Assembly (NCBI GenBank): GCA_946537885.1
Contig: CAMNGC010000001.1
Span: forward strand, 1-57,896
Direction: 5' to 3'
From: an uncultured Clostridia bacterium
GTDB taxonomy: Bacteria > Bacillota > Clostridia > Saccharofermentanales > Saccharofermentanaceae
DNA length: 57,896 nt
Position 1 is the stretch's first letter, and each line of letters begins with the position of its first letter. A program made the position numbers and the translations under genes. Below the pieces are notes generated by a model. The model did no database searches and was not told where the DNA came from. It saw only the letters and a program-made list of their open reading frames with translations. Positions 38,008-46,643 of this stretch are shown in pieces.

Positions 38008-38682
38008 ATGGAAGAGATGGTAAATGTTTATTTTTACGGTAAGAAGTATTCCGTACCCGCTGAACTGACTATCCAGACAGCTATGGAGTATGCGGGTTAT
38101 ACCCTTAAGAGAGGCTGCGGTTGCCGTCACGGTTTCTGCGGTGCCTGCACGACGATCTACAGGATCAAGGGCAAGAATGAGCTCAAGACTTGTCTCGCAT
38201 GCCAGACAAAGGTTGAAGAGGGTATGTATATCACACAGATCCCCTACTTCCCGACAGACAAGAGGACTTATGAGGTCAACGATCTCCAGCCCGGTCAGAA
38301 GGTAATGATGGAGCTCTATCCCGAGATCTACAGTTGTATCGGCTGTAATGCATGTACTAAGGCTTGCACACAGAGCCTCAGCGTTATGCAGTATATCGCT
38401 TATGCTCAGAGAGGCGATCTGCAGAAGTGTGCTGAGGAGTCTTTCGACTGTATCATGTGCGGTTGCTGCTCCGTAAGATGCCCCGCAGGTATCTCTCACC
38501 CGATGGTAGGTATCCTCGCCAGAAGACTTACAGGTAAGTATATCGCTCCTGAGGCTAAGCACCTCACGAAGAGAGTTGAAGAGATCAACGAGGGCAAGTT
38601 CGATGAAGCTATGGCCGACATGATGAACAAGCCGATCGACGAGGTCAAGGAACTCTATAACACAAGAGAGATCGAGAAATAA
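38008..38682 (+). CDS. Fumarate reductase/succinate dehydrogenase-type iron-sulfur subunit
   Basis: 224 residues. N-terminal plant-type [2Fe-2S] domain (CGCRHGFCGAC...TCLAC) and a C-terminal dicluster (CIGCNACTKACTQSL, CIMCGCCSVRCPAG). This resembles FrdB/SdhB, or the N-terminal part of TfrB, but without the CCG domain of TfrB and with two [4Fe-4S] motifs rather than one plus [3Fe-4S]. It should link the HdrABC/Flx electron path to the flavoprotein encoded next. AGGAAAGGA precedes the start. Confidence 0.88.
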   Translation: MEEMVNVYFYGKKYSVPAELTIQTAMEYAGYTLKRGCGCRHGFCGACTTIYRIKGKNELKTCLACQTKVEEGMYITQIPYFPTDKRTYEVNDLQPGQKVMMELYPEIYSCIGCNACTKACTQSLSVMQYIAYAQRGDLQKCAEESFDCIMCGCCSVRCPAGISHPMVGILARRLTGKYIAPEAKHLTKRVEEINEGKFDEAMADMMNKPIDEVKELYNTREIEK

Positions 38683-38696
38683 GGAGGGCTTAAGAT

Positions 38697-40313
38697 ATGT
38701 ACGCACCATATCCGGAAAATATGATGGAATCCATTAAGAAGGTGGAGGCTACCAGAGCCGCACGTATGGCTACAGAGCCCAGACGTCTCACTGCAGACGA
38801 GAAGGATGCTCTCCTTAAGGCTTTCCATCCGGATTACAATGATGATTCCTTTGCAGAGATAAAGGTTGGTCCCAATAAGGGACAGAGAGCTCCTATCGAG
38901 CTGGCTGAGATGCTCCATTCCACAAGCCGTCTCATGACGGATAAAGTTGATATCAGTAAGATCGATTATGATGTAGATGTTCTGGTTATCGGCGGCGGAG
39001 GAGCAGGTTCTTCCTGCGCCATCGAGGCTCACAACGCAGGCGCTAACGTAATGATCGTTACTAAGCTTCGTATCGGTGATGCAAATACCATGATGGCTGA
39101 GGGCGGTATTCAGGCGGCTGATAAGGAGAACGATTCTCCCGTTCAGCACTATCTCGACTGCTTCGGCGGCGGACATTTCGCTGCAAGGCCTGAGCTTGTT
39201 AAGAGACTCGTAACCGAGGCTCCCGATGCCATTAAGTGGCTCAATGAGTTAGGTGTTGAGTTCGATAAGGAGCTCGACGGTACAATGGTAACAACACACG
39301 GCGGCGGTACATCCCGTAAGAGAATGCACGCTGCCAAGGACTATTCCGGTGCTGAGATCATGCGTACACTTCGTGATGAAGTAATCAATCTGGGCATCCC
39401 GGTAATCGAGTTCACTTCCGCTGTTGAACTTATCAAGGATGACAAGGGTCAGGTAGCCGGCGCTGTTCTTCTTAATATGGAGACCGGTGACTATGCTGTT
39501 GCCAAGGCGAAGACTGTTGTAATCGCAACCGGCGGCGCAGGAAGAATGCACTACAACGGTTTCCCTACATCCAACCACTACGGCGCTACAGCAGATGGTC
39601 TCATTCTCGGTTACAGAGCAGGCGCTCCTCTTCTGTATCAGGATTCCATCCAGTACCATCCTACGGGCGCTGTTTATCCTTCCCAGATTCTCGGCGCTCT
39701 CGTTACTGAGAAGGTTCGTTCCGTGGGCGCTCAGCTTGTTAATGCCAACGGTGAAGCTTATATCCATCCTCTTGAGACCCGTGATGTTAACGCATCCGGT
39801 GTTATCCGCGAATGCCGCGAGGGCAGAGGCGTTGATATCCCCGGCGGTCTTAAGGGCGTCTGGCTCGACACACCTATGATCGAGATCTTAGGCGGCGCCG
39901 GCACGATCGAAAAGCGTATCCCCGCAATGTTCCGTATGTACATGAACTACGGTATCGATATGCGTAAGGTACCGATCCTTATCTATCCTACACTTCACTA
40001 CCAGAACGGCGGTCTCGAGATCAACGGTGACGGTTTCACGAATGTTATCCCTAACCTTCTCGTTGCAGGTGAGGCTGCAGGCGGTATCCACGGTACAAAC
40101 AGACTTATGGGCAACTCCCTGCTGGATGTTATCGTTTTCGGTCGTAACGCCGGTAAGAAAGCGGCTGCCAAGTACAAGGAAGTCGAGATCGGTAATATGA
40201 ATCTTGACCACGTTGAGGCTTTCGATAAGGAACTTAAGGAGGCAGGTCTTGACACAGGTGAGGTTTCACCTAAGCTGCTGCCTAAGTACGCAAGACACGG
40301 AAGAAACGTATAA
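38697..40313 (+). CDS. Fumarate reductase-like flavoprotein subunit
   Basis: 538 residues of the FrdA/SdhA/NadB family. After a 90-residue N-terminal extension comes the FAD site VIGGGGAGSSCAIEAHNAG, then AEGGIQAA, the His-flavin/dicarboxylate loop THGGGTSRKRMHAAKD, QYHPTG, the catalytic-Arg region ETRDVNASGVIRE and NRLMGNSLLD. The long C-terminal helical domain of membrane Frd is short. L-aspartate oxidase is the main alternative, but the adjacent iron-sulfur subunit and lack of nadA/nadC favour fumarate reduction. No membrane anchor gene is nearby. A strong terminator follows. Confidence 0.88.
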   Translation: MYAPYPENMMESIKKVEATRAARMATEPRRLTADEKDALLKAFHPDYNDDSFAEIKVGPNKGQRAPIELAEMLHSTSRLMTDKVDISKIDYDVDVLVIGGGGAGSSCAIEAHNAGANVMIVTKLRIGDANTMMAEGGIQAADKENDSPVQHYLDCFGGGHFAARPELVKRLVTEAPDAIKWLNELGVEFDKELDGTMVTTHGGGTSRKRMHAAKDYSGAEIMRTLRDEVINLGIPVIEFTSAVELIKDDKGQVAGAVLLNMETGDYAVAKAKTVVIATGGAGRMHYNGFPTSNHYGATADGLILGYRAGAPLLYQDSIQYHPTGAVYPSQILGALVTEKVRSVGAQLVNANGEAYIHPLETRDVNASGVIRECREGRGVDIPGGLKGVWLDTPMIEILGGAGTIEKRIPAMFRMYMNYGIDMRKVPILIYPTLHYQNGGLEINGDGFTNVIPNLLVAGEAAGGIHGTNRLMGNSLLDVIVFGRNAGKKAAAKYKEVEIGNMNLDHVEAFDKELKEAGLDTGEVSPKLLPKYARHGRNV

Positions 40314-40332
40314 GTTTGGCTTATCATTTTCG

Positions 40333-40363
40333 AAAAGGACTGTCTCGGTGAGGCAGTCCTTTT
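40333..40363 (+). terminator. Terminator of the hdr-flx-frd operon
   Basis: A 14-bp stem from AAAAGGACTGTCTC with GAGGCAGTCCTTTT (one G-U), loop of three, ending in TTTT, 20 bases past the frdA-like stop. Confidence 0.88.
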
Positions 40364-40631
40364 AGTATCTGCGAAAAGCTTTGGAGCTCGCCGTAAGCAA
40401 CGTGCTTAAGCCTTCATTTATTTATCATCGGAAGATTTGCCCCCAAAAGGGCTACCTCGCTAAAGGCAGCCCCGGGAAAAGTAAAACCTTAATAGGTAAG
40501 TGATCGTTACTTATATTTCGATTATAGACCTATTTTTTCTTAAACAACATAGAAAATCGAGTTTTTTTGTAAAAAATCATATGATTTTTCATTATGATCT
40601 CCCAATTGGCGCATTGCGGCAAATATCTTGA
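40364..40631. other. Intergenic region with several palindromes before the MarR operon
   Basis: No gene seen. A GGGCT-x-CCT/AGG-x-AGCCC stem lies near 40450-40473. TAAGT-N7-ACTTA is at 40497-40513. A perfect 18-bp palindrome with arms AAAAATCAT/ATGATTTTT is at 40572-40589, about 45 bases upstream of the MarR promoter. The last two are candidate operators. Confidence 0.55.
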
Positions 40632-40660
40632 TTGACAAATACCCCGCCCATCTCTAAAAT
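40632..40660 (+). promoter_or_regulatory. Promoter of the marR-ABC operon
   Basis: TTGACA (40632-40637), 17 bases, TAAAAT (40655-40660). Confidence 0.85.
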
Positions 40661-40699
40661 ATGTCGTGTACTACCTATTATTTGCTTCAAGGAGGGAAA

Positions 40700-41152
40700 A
40701 TGGAGACTGGCGGCGATATCGGTCTTAAATACAAATGCATAAGCCACTATTTTAAGTTCCGCATCGATGAGCATGTTCGAAAATACGGCGTCACCGGTGT
40801 CCAGCTGGGAATTATCCTCAGGCTTTTGCAGATGGAAGATCAGGGCATCCCCGAGATCCATCAGAAGGATCTGGAGAAGGCCGTGAACGTAACTCACCCC
40901 ACAATGACCGAGATCATTAAGAAGCTTGAAGCAAAGGGGCTTGTGGAGTGTCGGAAGAGCGAAGCCGACGGCAGAGCCAAAGCGATTTTCTCTACCGGGA
41001 AGGCCAGAGATATGGCTTCAGAGATTCCGGCGGTGGGGAATATGGTTTTCGCTGAGCTCACAGAAGGCATTCCGGAGGACGAGGTCGAGACTATGAGGAA
41101 GGTTATCGATCTTATGATGAACAAGATAAAATCCACTAAGGAGAGAAATTAA
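40700..41152 (+). CDS. MarR-family transcriptional regulator
   Basis: 150 residues. A winged-helix core with HQKDLEKAVNVTHPTMTEIIKKLEAKGLVECRKSEADGRAKAIFSTGKA is typical of MarR, flanked by dimerisation helices. AAGGAGGG precedes the ATG at 40700. Transcribed with two ABC exporter genes (gaps of three bases and then an overlap), so it most likely represses its own operon and is released by a drug or metabolite. Confidence 0.93.
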   Translation: METGGDIGLKYKCISHYFKFRIDEHVRKYGVTGVQLGIILRLLQMEDQGIPEIHQKDLEKAVNVTHPTMTEIIKKLEAKGLVECRKSEADGRAKAIFSTGKARDMASEIPAVGNMVFAELTEGIPEDEVETMRKVIDLMMNKIKSTKERN

Positions 41153-41155
41153 CTG

Positions 41156-42907
41156 ATGTCACCGATTAAAACAATCCTGAGATCTCTCAGAGAATTCAAG
41201 AAGCCGACGATACTGACTTTGATCTTTATCACCGGCGAAGTCTTCCTTGAGGTTCTTATCCCCTTTATTACGGCGGATATGGTCAATTTTATAAAGGATG
41301 ATGAGCCTTTGTCACGGGTGGTGAAGGTTGGCCTTGTCATGATCGCGGCCGCAATGCTTTCGCTTGCCTGCGGCGTGCTTGCAGGAACTTACTGCGCCAA
41401 AGCTTCCGCGGGGCTGGCTGCCAATATAAGGGGAGATATGTTCCGCAGGGTTCAGGACTTTTCCTTCGGCAATATCGATAGATTTTCCACTTCTTCTCTG
41501 GTAACGAGAATGACGACGGATGTTACCAATGTCCAGAATGCCTATATGATGACCATCAGGACAGCAGTAAGAGCCCCGCTGATGTTTATTTTCGCTATTA
41601 TCATGTCCTTTATCATGGGCGGCAAGCTGGCCATGACATTTGTTATCGTCGTGCCGATCCTGATCTTCGCGCTGATAACTATCGCTCGTAAGGCAATGCC
41701 GGCTTTCAGATCAGTCTTCCGCAAGTATGATAAGCTCAACGAATCGGTTGAGGAGAATGTTCGGGGAATGCGAGTCGTTAAGGGCTTTGCCCGTGAGGAT
41801 TATGAATCGGAAAAGTTTGCGAAAGCATCCGATGACATCCGTAAGGACCTGACGCGCGCCGAGCGTATCGTTGCTTTCAATCAGCCGGTTATGCAGCTCT
41901 GCATCTACTTTAATATGGTATTTATCCTCTATGTCGGCTCCAAGCTGATAATCAAGAGCAAGGGTGTAGATATCGATGTCGGTCAGATCTCCGGTATGAT
42001 CACCTACGGCATGCAGATCCTGATGTCGCTTATGATGATATCCATGATCTACGTAATGCTCACCATGTCGGTAGAGTCGATCAAACGTATAGCCGAGGTA
42101 TTGAGCGAAGAGCCTTCGATCACTGAGCCCGCCGATCCGGTAACCGAGGTTGAAGACGGCTCGATAGATTTCGAAAATGTCTCTTTCAGGTACTCCAGCA
42201 AGGCCGCTCTTAATGCCCTCGAGAACGTTAATCTGCACATAGACTCCGGCATGACCGTCGGTATCTTAGGCGGCACGGGCTCCAGTAAGACCACCCTTAT
42301 ACAGCTGATCCCCAGGCTCTACGATGTCAGCACAGGCTCCGTTAAGGTTGCCGGCAGAGATGTCCGTGAATACGGTCTAAAGCCCCTGAGAGACGCTGTA
42401 TCGGTTGTTCTGCAGAAGAATCTCATATTCTCCGGGACTATTAAGGAAAACCTCATGTGGGGTAACGAGAATGCCACGGATGAGGAGATCATCGAGGCGG
42501 CAAAGCTTGCTCAGGCTCATGAGTTTATCATGTCTTTCCCGGACGGTTACGATTCTAAGATCGAGCAGGGCGGTACTAATGTATCGGGCGGACAGAAGCA
42601 GAGACTATGTATCGCCAGAGCGCTTCTTAAGCGTCCTAAGATATTGATCCTGGATGATTCCACCAGCGCGGTAGATACCAGGACTGATGCGCTGATAAGA
42701 GCAGGATTTAAGAAATACATTCCTGAGACTACCAAGATAATCATTGCCCAGAGAGTGGCGTCAGTTCAGGATGCAGATATGATAATAGTAATGGATGGCG
42801 GCCATATCGCCGCTACGGGAACTCACGAGGAGCTCCTTAAGAATAACGAGATCTATAAAGAGATCTACGAGCAGCAGACGAAGGGAGGTGTTTCCGATGA
42901 GCAATGA
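41156..42907 (+). CDS. ABC exporter half-transporter with degenerate ATPase site
   Basis: 583 residues: six-helix exporter domain (1-320) and nucleotide-binding domain. Walker A GGTGSSKTT begins at residue 372; the signature is VSGGQKQR. The residue after Walker B is Asp (ILILDDST) instead of the catalytic Glu, and the H-loop His is Gln (IIAQR). This is the degenerate-site partner of a heterodimeric exporter like BmrC or TM287. Coupled to the MarR gene upstream and overlapping the second half-transporter downstream. Confidence 0.93.
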   Translation: MSPIKTILRSLREFKKPTILTLIFITGEVFLEVLIPFITADMVNFIKDDEPLSRVVKVGLVMIAAAMLSLACGVLAGTYCAKASAGLAANIRGDMFRRVQDFSFGNIDRFSTSSLVTRMTTDVTNVQNAYMMTIRTAVRAPLMFIFAIIMSFIMGGKLAMTFVIVVPILIFALITIARKAMPAFRSVFRKYDKLNESVEENVRGMRVVKGFAREDYESEKFAKASDDIRKDLTRAERIVAFNQPVMQLCIYFNMVFILYVGSKLIIKSKGVDIDVGQISGMITYGMQILMSLMMISMIYVMLTMSVESIKRIAEVLSEEPSITEPADPVTEVEDGSIDFENVSFRYSSKAALNALENVNLHIDSGMTVGILGGTGSSKTTLIQLIPRLYDVSTGSVKVAGRDVREYGLKPLRDAVSVVLQKNLIFSGTIKENLMWGNENATDEEIIEAAKLAQAHEFIMSFPDGYDSKIEQGGTNVSGGQKQRLCIARALLKRPKILILDDSTSAVDTRTDALIRAGFKKYIPETTKIIIAQRVASVQDADMIIVMDGGHIAATGTHEELLKNNEIYKEIYEQQTKGGVSDEQ

Positions 42908-44858
42908 GGCTAAGGTTGTAAAGGCTCCCGGCGGCAGAGGCGGCCCGAGAGGATTTGTATCTATAAAAGATAATAAGGACAGCCTCGGAAGTCTTATGAG
43001 GATAGTGAAGAAGTATAAGACCTTCTTCCCACACATGGCTCCTATCGCAGTGATCTGCATTATCTTAAGTGCCATAATCGGTTCGATCCCTTCCGTATTC
43101 GTTCAGAAGGTTATCTCCGTAATCGAGAAATGGTATTCAAGCGGTGACTGGTCATCTGCAAGACCTGAGATAATCAAGTATCTGGCAGTGTTGGTCGGAC
43201 TTTATCTTTTCGCTCTTATACTTACTGTCACGCAGACGCAGATGATGGCTTTTATGACGCAGAAATTCATGGACAGGCTCAGGAATGAGATGTTCGGGAA
43301 GATGGAGAAACTGCCCATCAAGTTTTTCGATACGCATAAGCACGGCGATATCATGAGTTATTACACCAATGATATCGATACATTAAGACAGATGGTATCC
43401 ATGGCTATCCCGACCTTGATCCAGGCGATGGTAACAGTGTCGGTAGTATTCATCGTTATGCTTTATTTCAGCGTTTGGATGACGATCGTTCTTTTGGCGG
43501 GCGTCGTTGCCATGGCCCTCATTACCAAGAAGGTCGGCGCAGGTTCTGCAAAGTACTTTATCCGCCAGCAGAAGGCGGTTGCCGATACCGAGGGTTATAT
43601 TCAGGAGATGATGAACGGCCAGAAGGTTGTCAAGGTCTTCAATCATGAGCAGCAGAGCATCGAGGGCTTTGATGTCTTAAATGACGGATTCTACGAGGAC
43701 AGCTGGAGAGCCCACGCTTATGCCAATATCCTGGGTCCTATCATTAACAACATCGGCAATATCCTCTATGTCGCGCTGGCGCTGGCCGGCGGGATCTTCA
43801 TCCTGATGGAGATTCCTAACCTGTCGCTGTCAAGAATGGCATTCGATATCAGCGTGTTGGTGCCCTTCCTTAACATGGCCAAGCAGTTCATGGGCAACCT
43901 GAATCAGCTGACCATGCAGATGAACTCGATCGTAATGGCGGGCGCCGGTGCCGGTCGTATCTGCGCGCTGCTGGATGAGGAGCCTGAGGCGGACGACGGC
44001 TATGTAACTCTGGTTAATGTTGAAGAAGACGAGAACGGTGAGCTTCACGAAGTTGCCGAGCATACCGGCAAATGGGCTTGGCGCCACCCTCATAAGGCAG
44101 AAGGAACTGTAACTTATCAGCCTCTTAAAGGTGATGTTCGTATGACGGAGGTCGACTTTGCATATGAGGAAGGCAAAGATGTACTTCATGATGTATCCGT
44201 TTTCGCCGAGCCGGGGCAGAAGGTTGCCTTTGTCGGCGCGACCGGTGCGGGCAAGACGACGATCACAAATCTGATCAATCGTTTCTATGATATAGCAGAT
44301 GGTAAGATCCGCTACGACGGCATCAATATCAACAAGATACGGAAGGATGATCTTCGCCGCTCACTGGGTCTGGTATTGCAGGAGACCAATCTCTTTACCG
44401 GAACTGTTATGGAGAATATCCGTTACGGCCGACTTGAAGCAAGCGATGAGGACTGTCGCGAGGCTGCCCGTTTGGCCGGCGCCGACGATTTCATTACGCG
44501 TTTGCCAGAGGGATATGACACTATGCTTACCAACAACGGCAGTAATCTCTCTCAGGGGCAGCGCCAGTTGATCGCCATCGCCAGGGCGGCAGTTGCAGAT
44601 CCGCCGGTCATGATACTCGACGAGGCCACATCATCCATCGATACCCGTACAGAGGCTCTGGTGCAGCGTGGTATGGACAAACTGATGGAGGGGCGTACCG
44701 TCTTCGTCATCGCCCATCGTTTGTCAACTGTCATGGATTCGGATGTAATCATGGTATTAGATCACGGCCGCATCATCGAAAGAGGCGACCACAACAGGCT
44801 GATCGCCGAGAAGGGAACCTATTACAGGCTGTATACAGGAGCATTCGAACTGGAGTAA
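42897..44858 (+). CDS. ABC exporter half-transporter with canonical ATPase site
   Basis: 653 residues: a Gly/Arg-rich N-terminal extension, six-helix exporter domain, and an NBD with Walker A GATGAGKTT, signature LSQGQRQ, Walker B VMILDEATSSID with the catalytic Glu, and H-loop AHRLSTV. There is an insertion of about 55 residues between the membrane domain and NBD (DDGYVTLVNVEEDENGELHEVAEH). It pairs with the previous protein to give an asymmetric drug-efflux heterodimer (BmrCD/LmrCD type). ATG 42897 follows GGGAGG and overlaps the upstream stop. Confidence 0.94.
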   Translation: MSNEAKVVKAPGGRGGPRGFVSIKDNKDSLGSLMRIVKKYKTFFPHMAPIAVICIILSAIIGSIPSVFVQKVISVIEKWYSSGDWSSARPEIIKYLAVLVGLYLFALILTVTQTQMMAFMTQKFMDRLRNEMFGKMEKLPIKFFDTHKHGDIMSYYTNDIDTLRQMVSMAIPTLIQAMVTVSVVFIVMLYFSVWMTIVLLAGVVAMALITKKVGAGSAKYFIRQQKAVADTEGYIQEMMNGQKVVKVFNHEQQSIEGFDVLNDGFYEDSWRAHAYANILGPIINNIGNILYVALALAGGIFILMEIPNLSLSRMAFDISVLVPFLNMAKQFMGNLNQLTMQMNSIVMAGAGAGRICALLDEEPEADDGYVTLVNVEEDENGELHEVAEHTGKWAWRHPHKAEGTVTYQPLKGDVRMTEVDFAYEEGKDVLHDVSVFAEPGQKVAFVGATGAGKTTITNLINRFYDIADGKIRYDGININKIRKDDLRRSLGLVLQETNLFTGTVMENIRYGRLEASDEDCREAARLAGADDFITRLPEGYDTMLTNNGSNLSQGQRQLIAIARAAVADPPVMILDEATSSIDTRTEALVQRGMDKLMEGRTVFVIAHRLSTVMDSDVIMVLDHGRIIERGDHNRLIAEKGTYYRLYTGAFELE

Positions 44859-44890
44859 ATGATAGCGATATAAAGATTTTTACTATCGGG

Positions 44891-44930
44891 AGGCCGTCTC
44901 ATTTTCACAATGGAGTGGGGCGGCCTTTTG
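44891..44930 (+). terminator. Terminator of the marR-ABC operon
   Basis: AGGCCG with inner CTC pairs to GAG and CGGCCT, followed by TTTTG. It lies 33 bases past the stop. Confidence 0.75.
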
Positions 44931-44952
44931 CTTGGGCTCCAGCTTCTTGTCT

Positions 44953-46359
44953 TCAATCCCCAAGGGACTTGTCGATATCATCCTCGGAGAGATTACTCAA
45001 ACGCACGGCCAGCGCGCACTCGATCCTCTTACGGAAGAGTCTGCAGCCGTAGTCGTAGATATCCGTTATCTTGCCGCCGCTGTGATAGGAGTTGGCCGCG
45101 CAGCCGCCGGAGCAGTAGAGCTTGGCCCAGCAATCCTTGCAGGCGGGGCGGGAGTAGGCGTTGACCTGGGCGAATTCGTAGCTGAGTTCCTTGCCTTCAG
45201 GACTGATGCCGTCCCAGATATTGCCCAGCTTGCACTTCTCGTCGCCTACGAACTGGTGACAGGGGAAAAGATCGCCCCAGGGAGTAACGGCCATATATTC
45301 CGTTCCTGCGCCACAGCCTGAGATCCTCTTATAGATACAGGGCCCGCATGTAAGATCCAGCATATAGTGGTAGAAGGTAAAGCCGTTGCCCTCTTCATTG
45401 CGCTTTATCATCTCACGGGCGAGTCTCTCATACTGCTCACAGAGAACGGGGAAGTCCTCTTCTGTCAGGGCGGAAGGGGAGTCGGGAGATGTGACTACCG
45501 GTTCCATGGAAAGCTCCTTGAATCCCAGATCTGCCATATGCAGGATGTCATTCACAAAGTCCGTATTGAAATGAGTGAAAGTACCGCGCATATAATAGCT
45601 CTTGTTGCCGCGCGCTTCTACAAACTGTTTGAACTTGGGGACGATGCGATCGTAGGAGCCGTTGCCCTTTATATCAACTCTGAATCGGTCGTTGACTTCT
45701 TTACGGCCGTCAAGACTCAAGACCACATTGTGCATCTCTTGGTTACAGAAGTCGATGACGTCCTGATTGATGTTGATGCCGTTGGTGGTCAAAGTGAATC
45801 GGATATTCTTATCGTGGATCTTCTCCTGCTCGCGTCCGTAAATGACCAGCTTCTTGCAGACTTCCCAGTTCATCAGCGGCTCTCCGCCGAAGAAGTCGAT
45901 ATCAAGATTCTTATGATAACCGGAATTCTCGATCAGGAAATCGATAGCGCGCTTGCCGGTCTCGTAGCTCATAAGACCTCGCTCACCATGGAAGTTGCCC
46001 TGACAGGCGAAGCAGTAGGAGCAATTGAGATTGCAGGTGTGGGCTACATGCAGGCAGAGGGCCTTCAATGTGTAGCGGCGTTTCTTAAGATCAATGGCGA
46101 TCTTCTCATATTTATCGGGAGTAAAGAGCTTACCCTGTTCCTTAAGTGACTCGATGTCGGCCAAACACTCATCGATCTCGGCCTCGTTTACATCAGCGCG
46201 ATCTGCATATTTGGAGAGCATGGCATCAACGATCTCATCTCGGCTGTTGTTCTCATACATCTGAATAATGTCATAGGCGACCTCATCCACCATATGGATG
46301 GAGCCGGAATAAACATCAAGTACTATATTCTTGTCGTCAAACTTAAAACAATGGATCAC
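44953..46359 (-). CDS. scfB: SCIFF peptide radical SAM maturase
   Basis: 468 residues. An N-terminal PqqD-like recognition domain (about 1-85) is followed by the radical SAM core with CNLNCSYC (Cys109, 113, 116), FFGGEPLMNW, and a SPASM C-terminus (CGPC...CGAG...CHQF...CKDCWAKLYCSGGC...YGC) binding auxiliary clusters. It forms Cys-to-Thr thioether bridges in the SCIFF peptide encoded just upstream. The start is GTG 46359, seven bases after AAGGAGAGG; longer frames have no better start. Confidence 0.95.
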   Translation of the reverse strand: MIHCFKFDDKNIVLDVYSGSIHMVDEVAYDIIQMYENNSRDEIVDAMLSKYADRADVNEAEIDECLADIESLKEQGKLFTPDKYEKIAIDLKKRRYTLKALCLHVAHTCNLNCSYCFACQGNFHGERGLMSYETGKRAIDFLIENSGYHKNLDIDFFGGEPLMNWEVCKKLVIYGREQEKIHDKNIRFTLTTNGININQDVIDFCNQEMHNVVLSLDGRKEVNDRFRVDIKGNGSYDRIVPKFKQFVEARGNKSYYMRGTFTHFNTDFVNDILHMADLGFKELSMEPVVTSPDSPSALTEEDFPVLCEQYERLAREMIKRNEEGNGFTFYHYMLDLTCGPCIYKRISGCGAGTEYMAVTPWGDLFPCHQFVGDEKCKLGNIWDGISPEGKELSYEFAQVNAYSRPACKDCWAKLYCSGGCAANSYHSGGKITDIYDYGCRLFRKRIECALAVRLSNLSEDDIDKSLGD

Positions 46360-46390
46360 GGGAAAGCCTCTCCTTAAAGGCAAAATAAAA

Positions 46391-46420
46391 GGGTCTTATA
46401 ATCTTACGATTATGAGACCC
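46391..46420 (-). terminator. Intercistronic terminator between scfA and scfB
   Basis: Stem of 13 bp (GGGTCTTATAATC/GATTATGAGACCC, one G-U), loop of four, followed on the minus strand by TTTTATTTT. It lies 25 bases after scfA and ends 30 bases before the scfB start. Partial read-through would give more peptide mRNA than maturase mRNA. Confidence 0.82.
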
Positions 46421-46445
46421 GGATTGTCACGCGGGTTAGCAAATA

Positions 46446-46592
46446 TTACTTTGTAACCTTCTCGCAAGCCTGATTGGCAACACCGCAAGATGTCTTGCAT
46501 GCGGACTGGCATGATGTCTGGCACTCGCCGCAGCCGCCGTTCTTAGCAGACTCCTTGAGATCACGGGTTTTGATCGTAACGATTCTTGTCAT
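46446..46592 (-). CDS. scfA: SCIFF ribosomally made peptide precursor (six Cys in forty-five)
   Basis: 48 residues with six Cys at 21, 24, 28, 32, 36 and 43 in the pattern CGECQTSCQSACKTSC, the hallmark of SCIFF, a nearly universal Clostridia peptide of unknown final function. The N-terminal 18 residues (MTRIVTIKTRDLKESAKN) form the leader recognised by the maturase. AAGGGGG lies upstream of the ATG. Confidence 0.95.
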   Translation of the reverse strand: MTRIVTIKTRDLKESAKNGGCGECQTSCQSACKTSCGVANQACEKVTK

Positions 46593-46643
46593 AACGTTAG
46601 TTCCCCCTTGTTAATAATATACAGATTATACTTGTTGAATAAG

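Noticed and set aside
38697..40313. L-aspartate oxidase (nadB)
   Set aside because: Family resemblance exists, but the iron-sulfur subunit next to it and the absence of nadA and nadC nearby favour a fumarate reductase role; not fully excluded.
45367..46149. 260-codon plus-strand frame opposite scfB
   Set aside because: Antisense to the certain radical SAM maturase.
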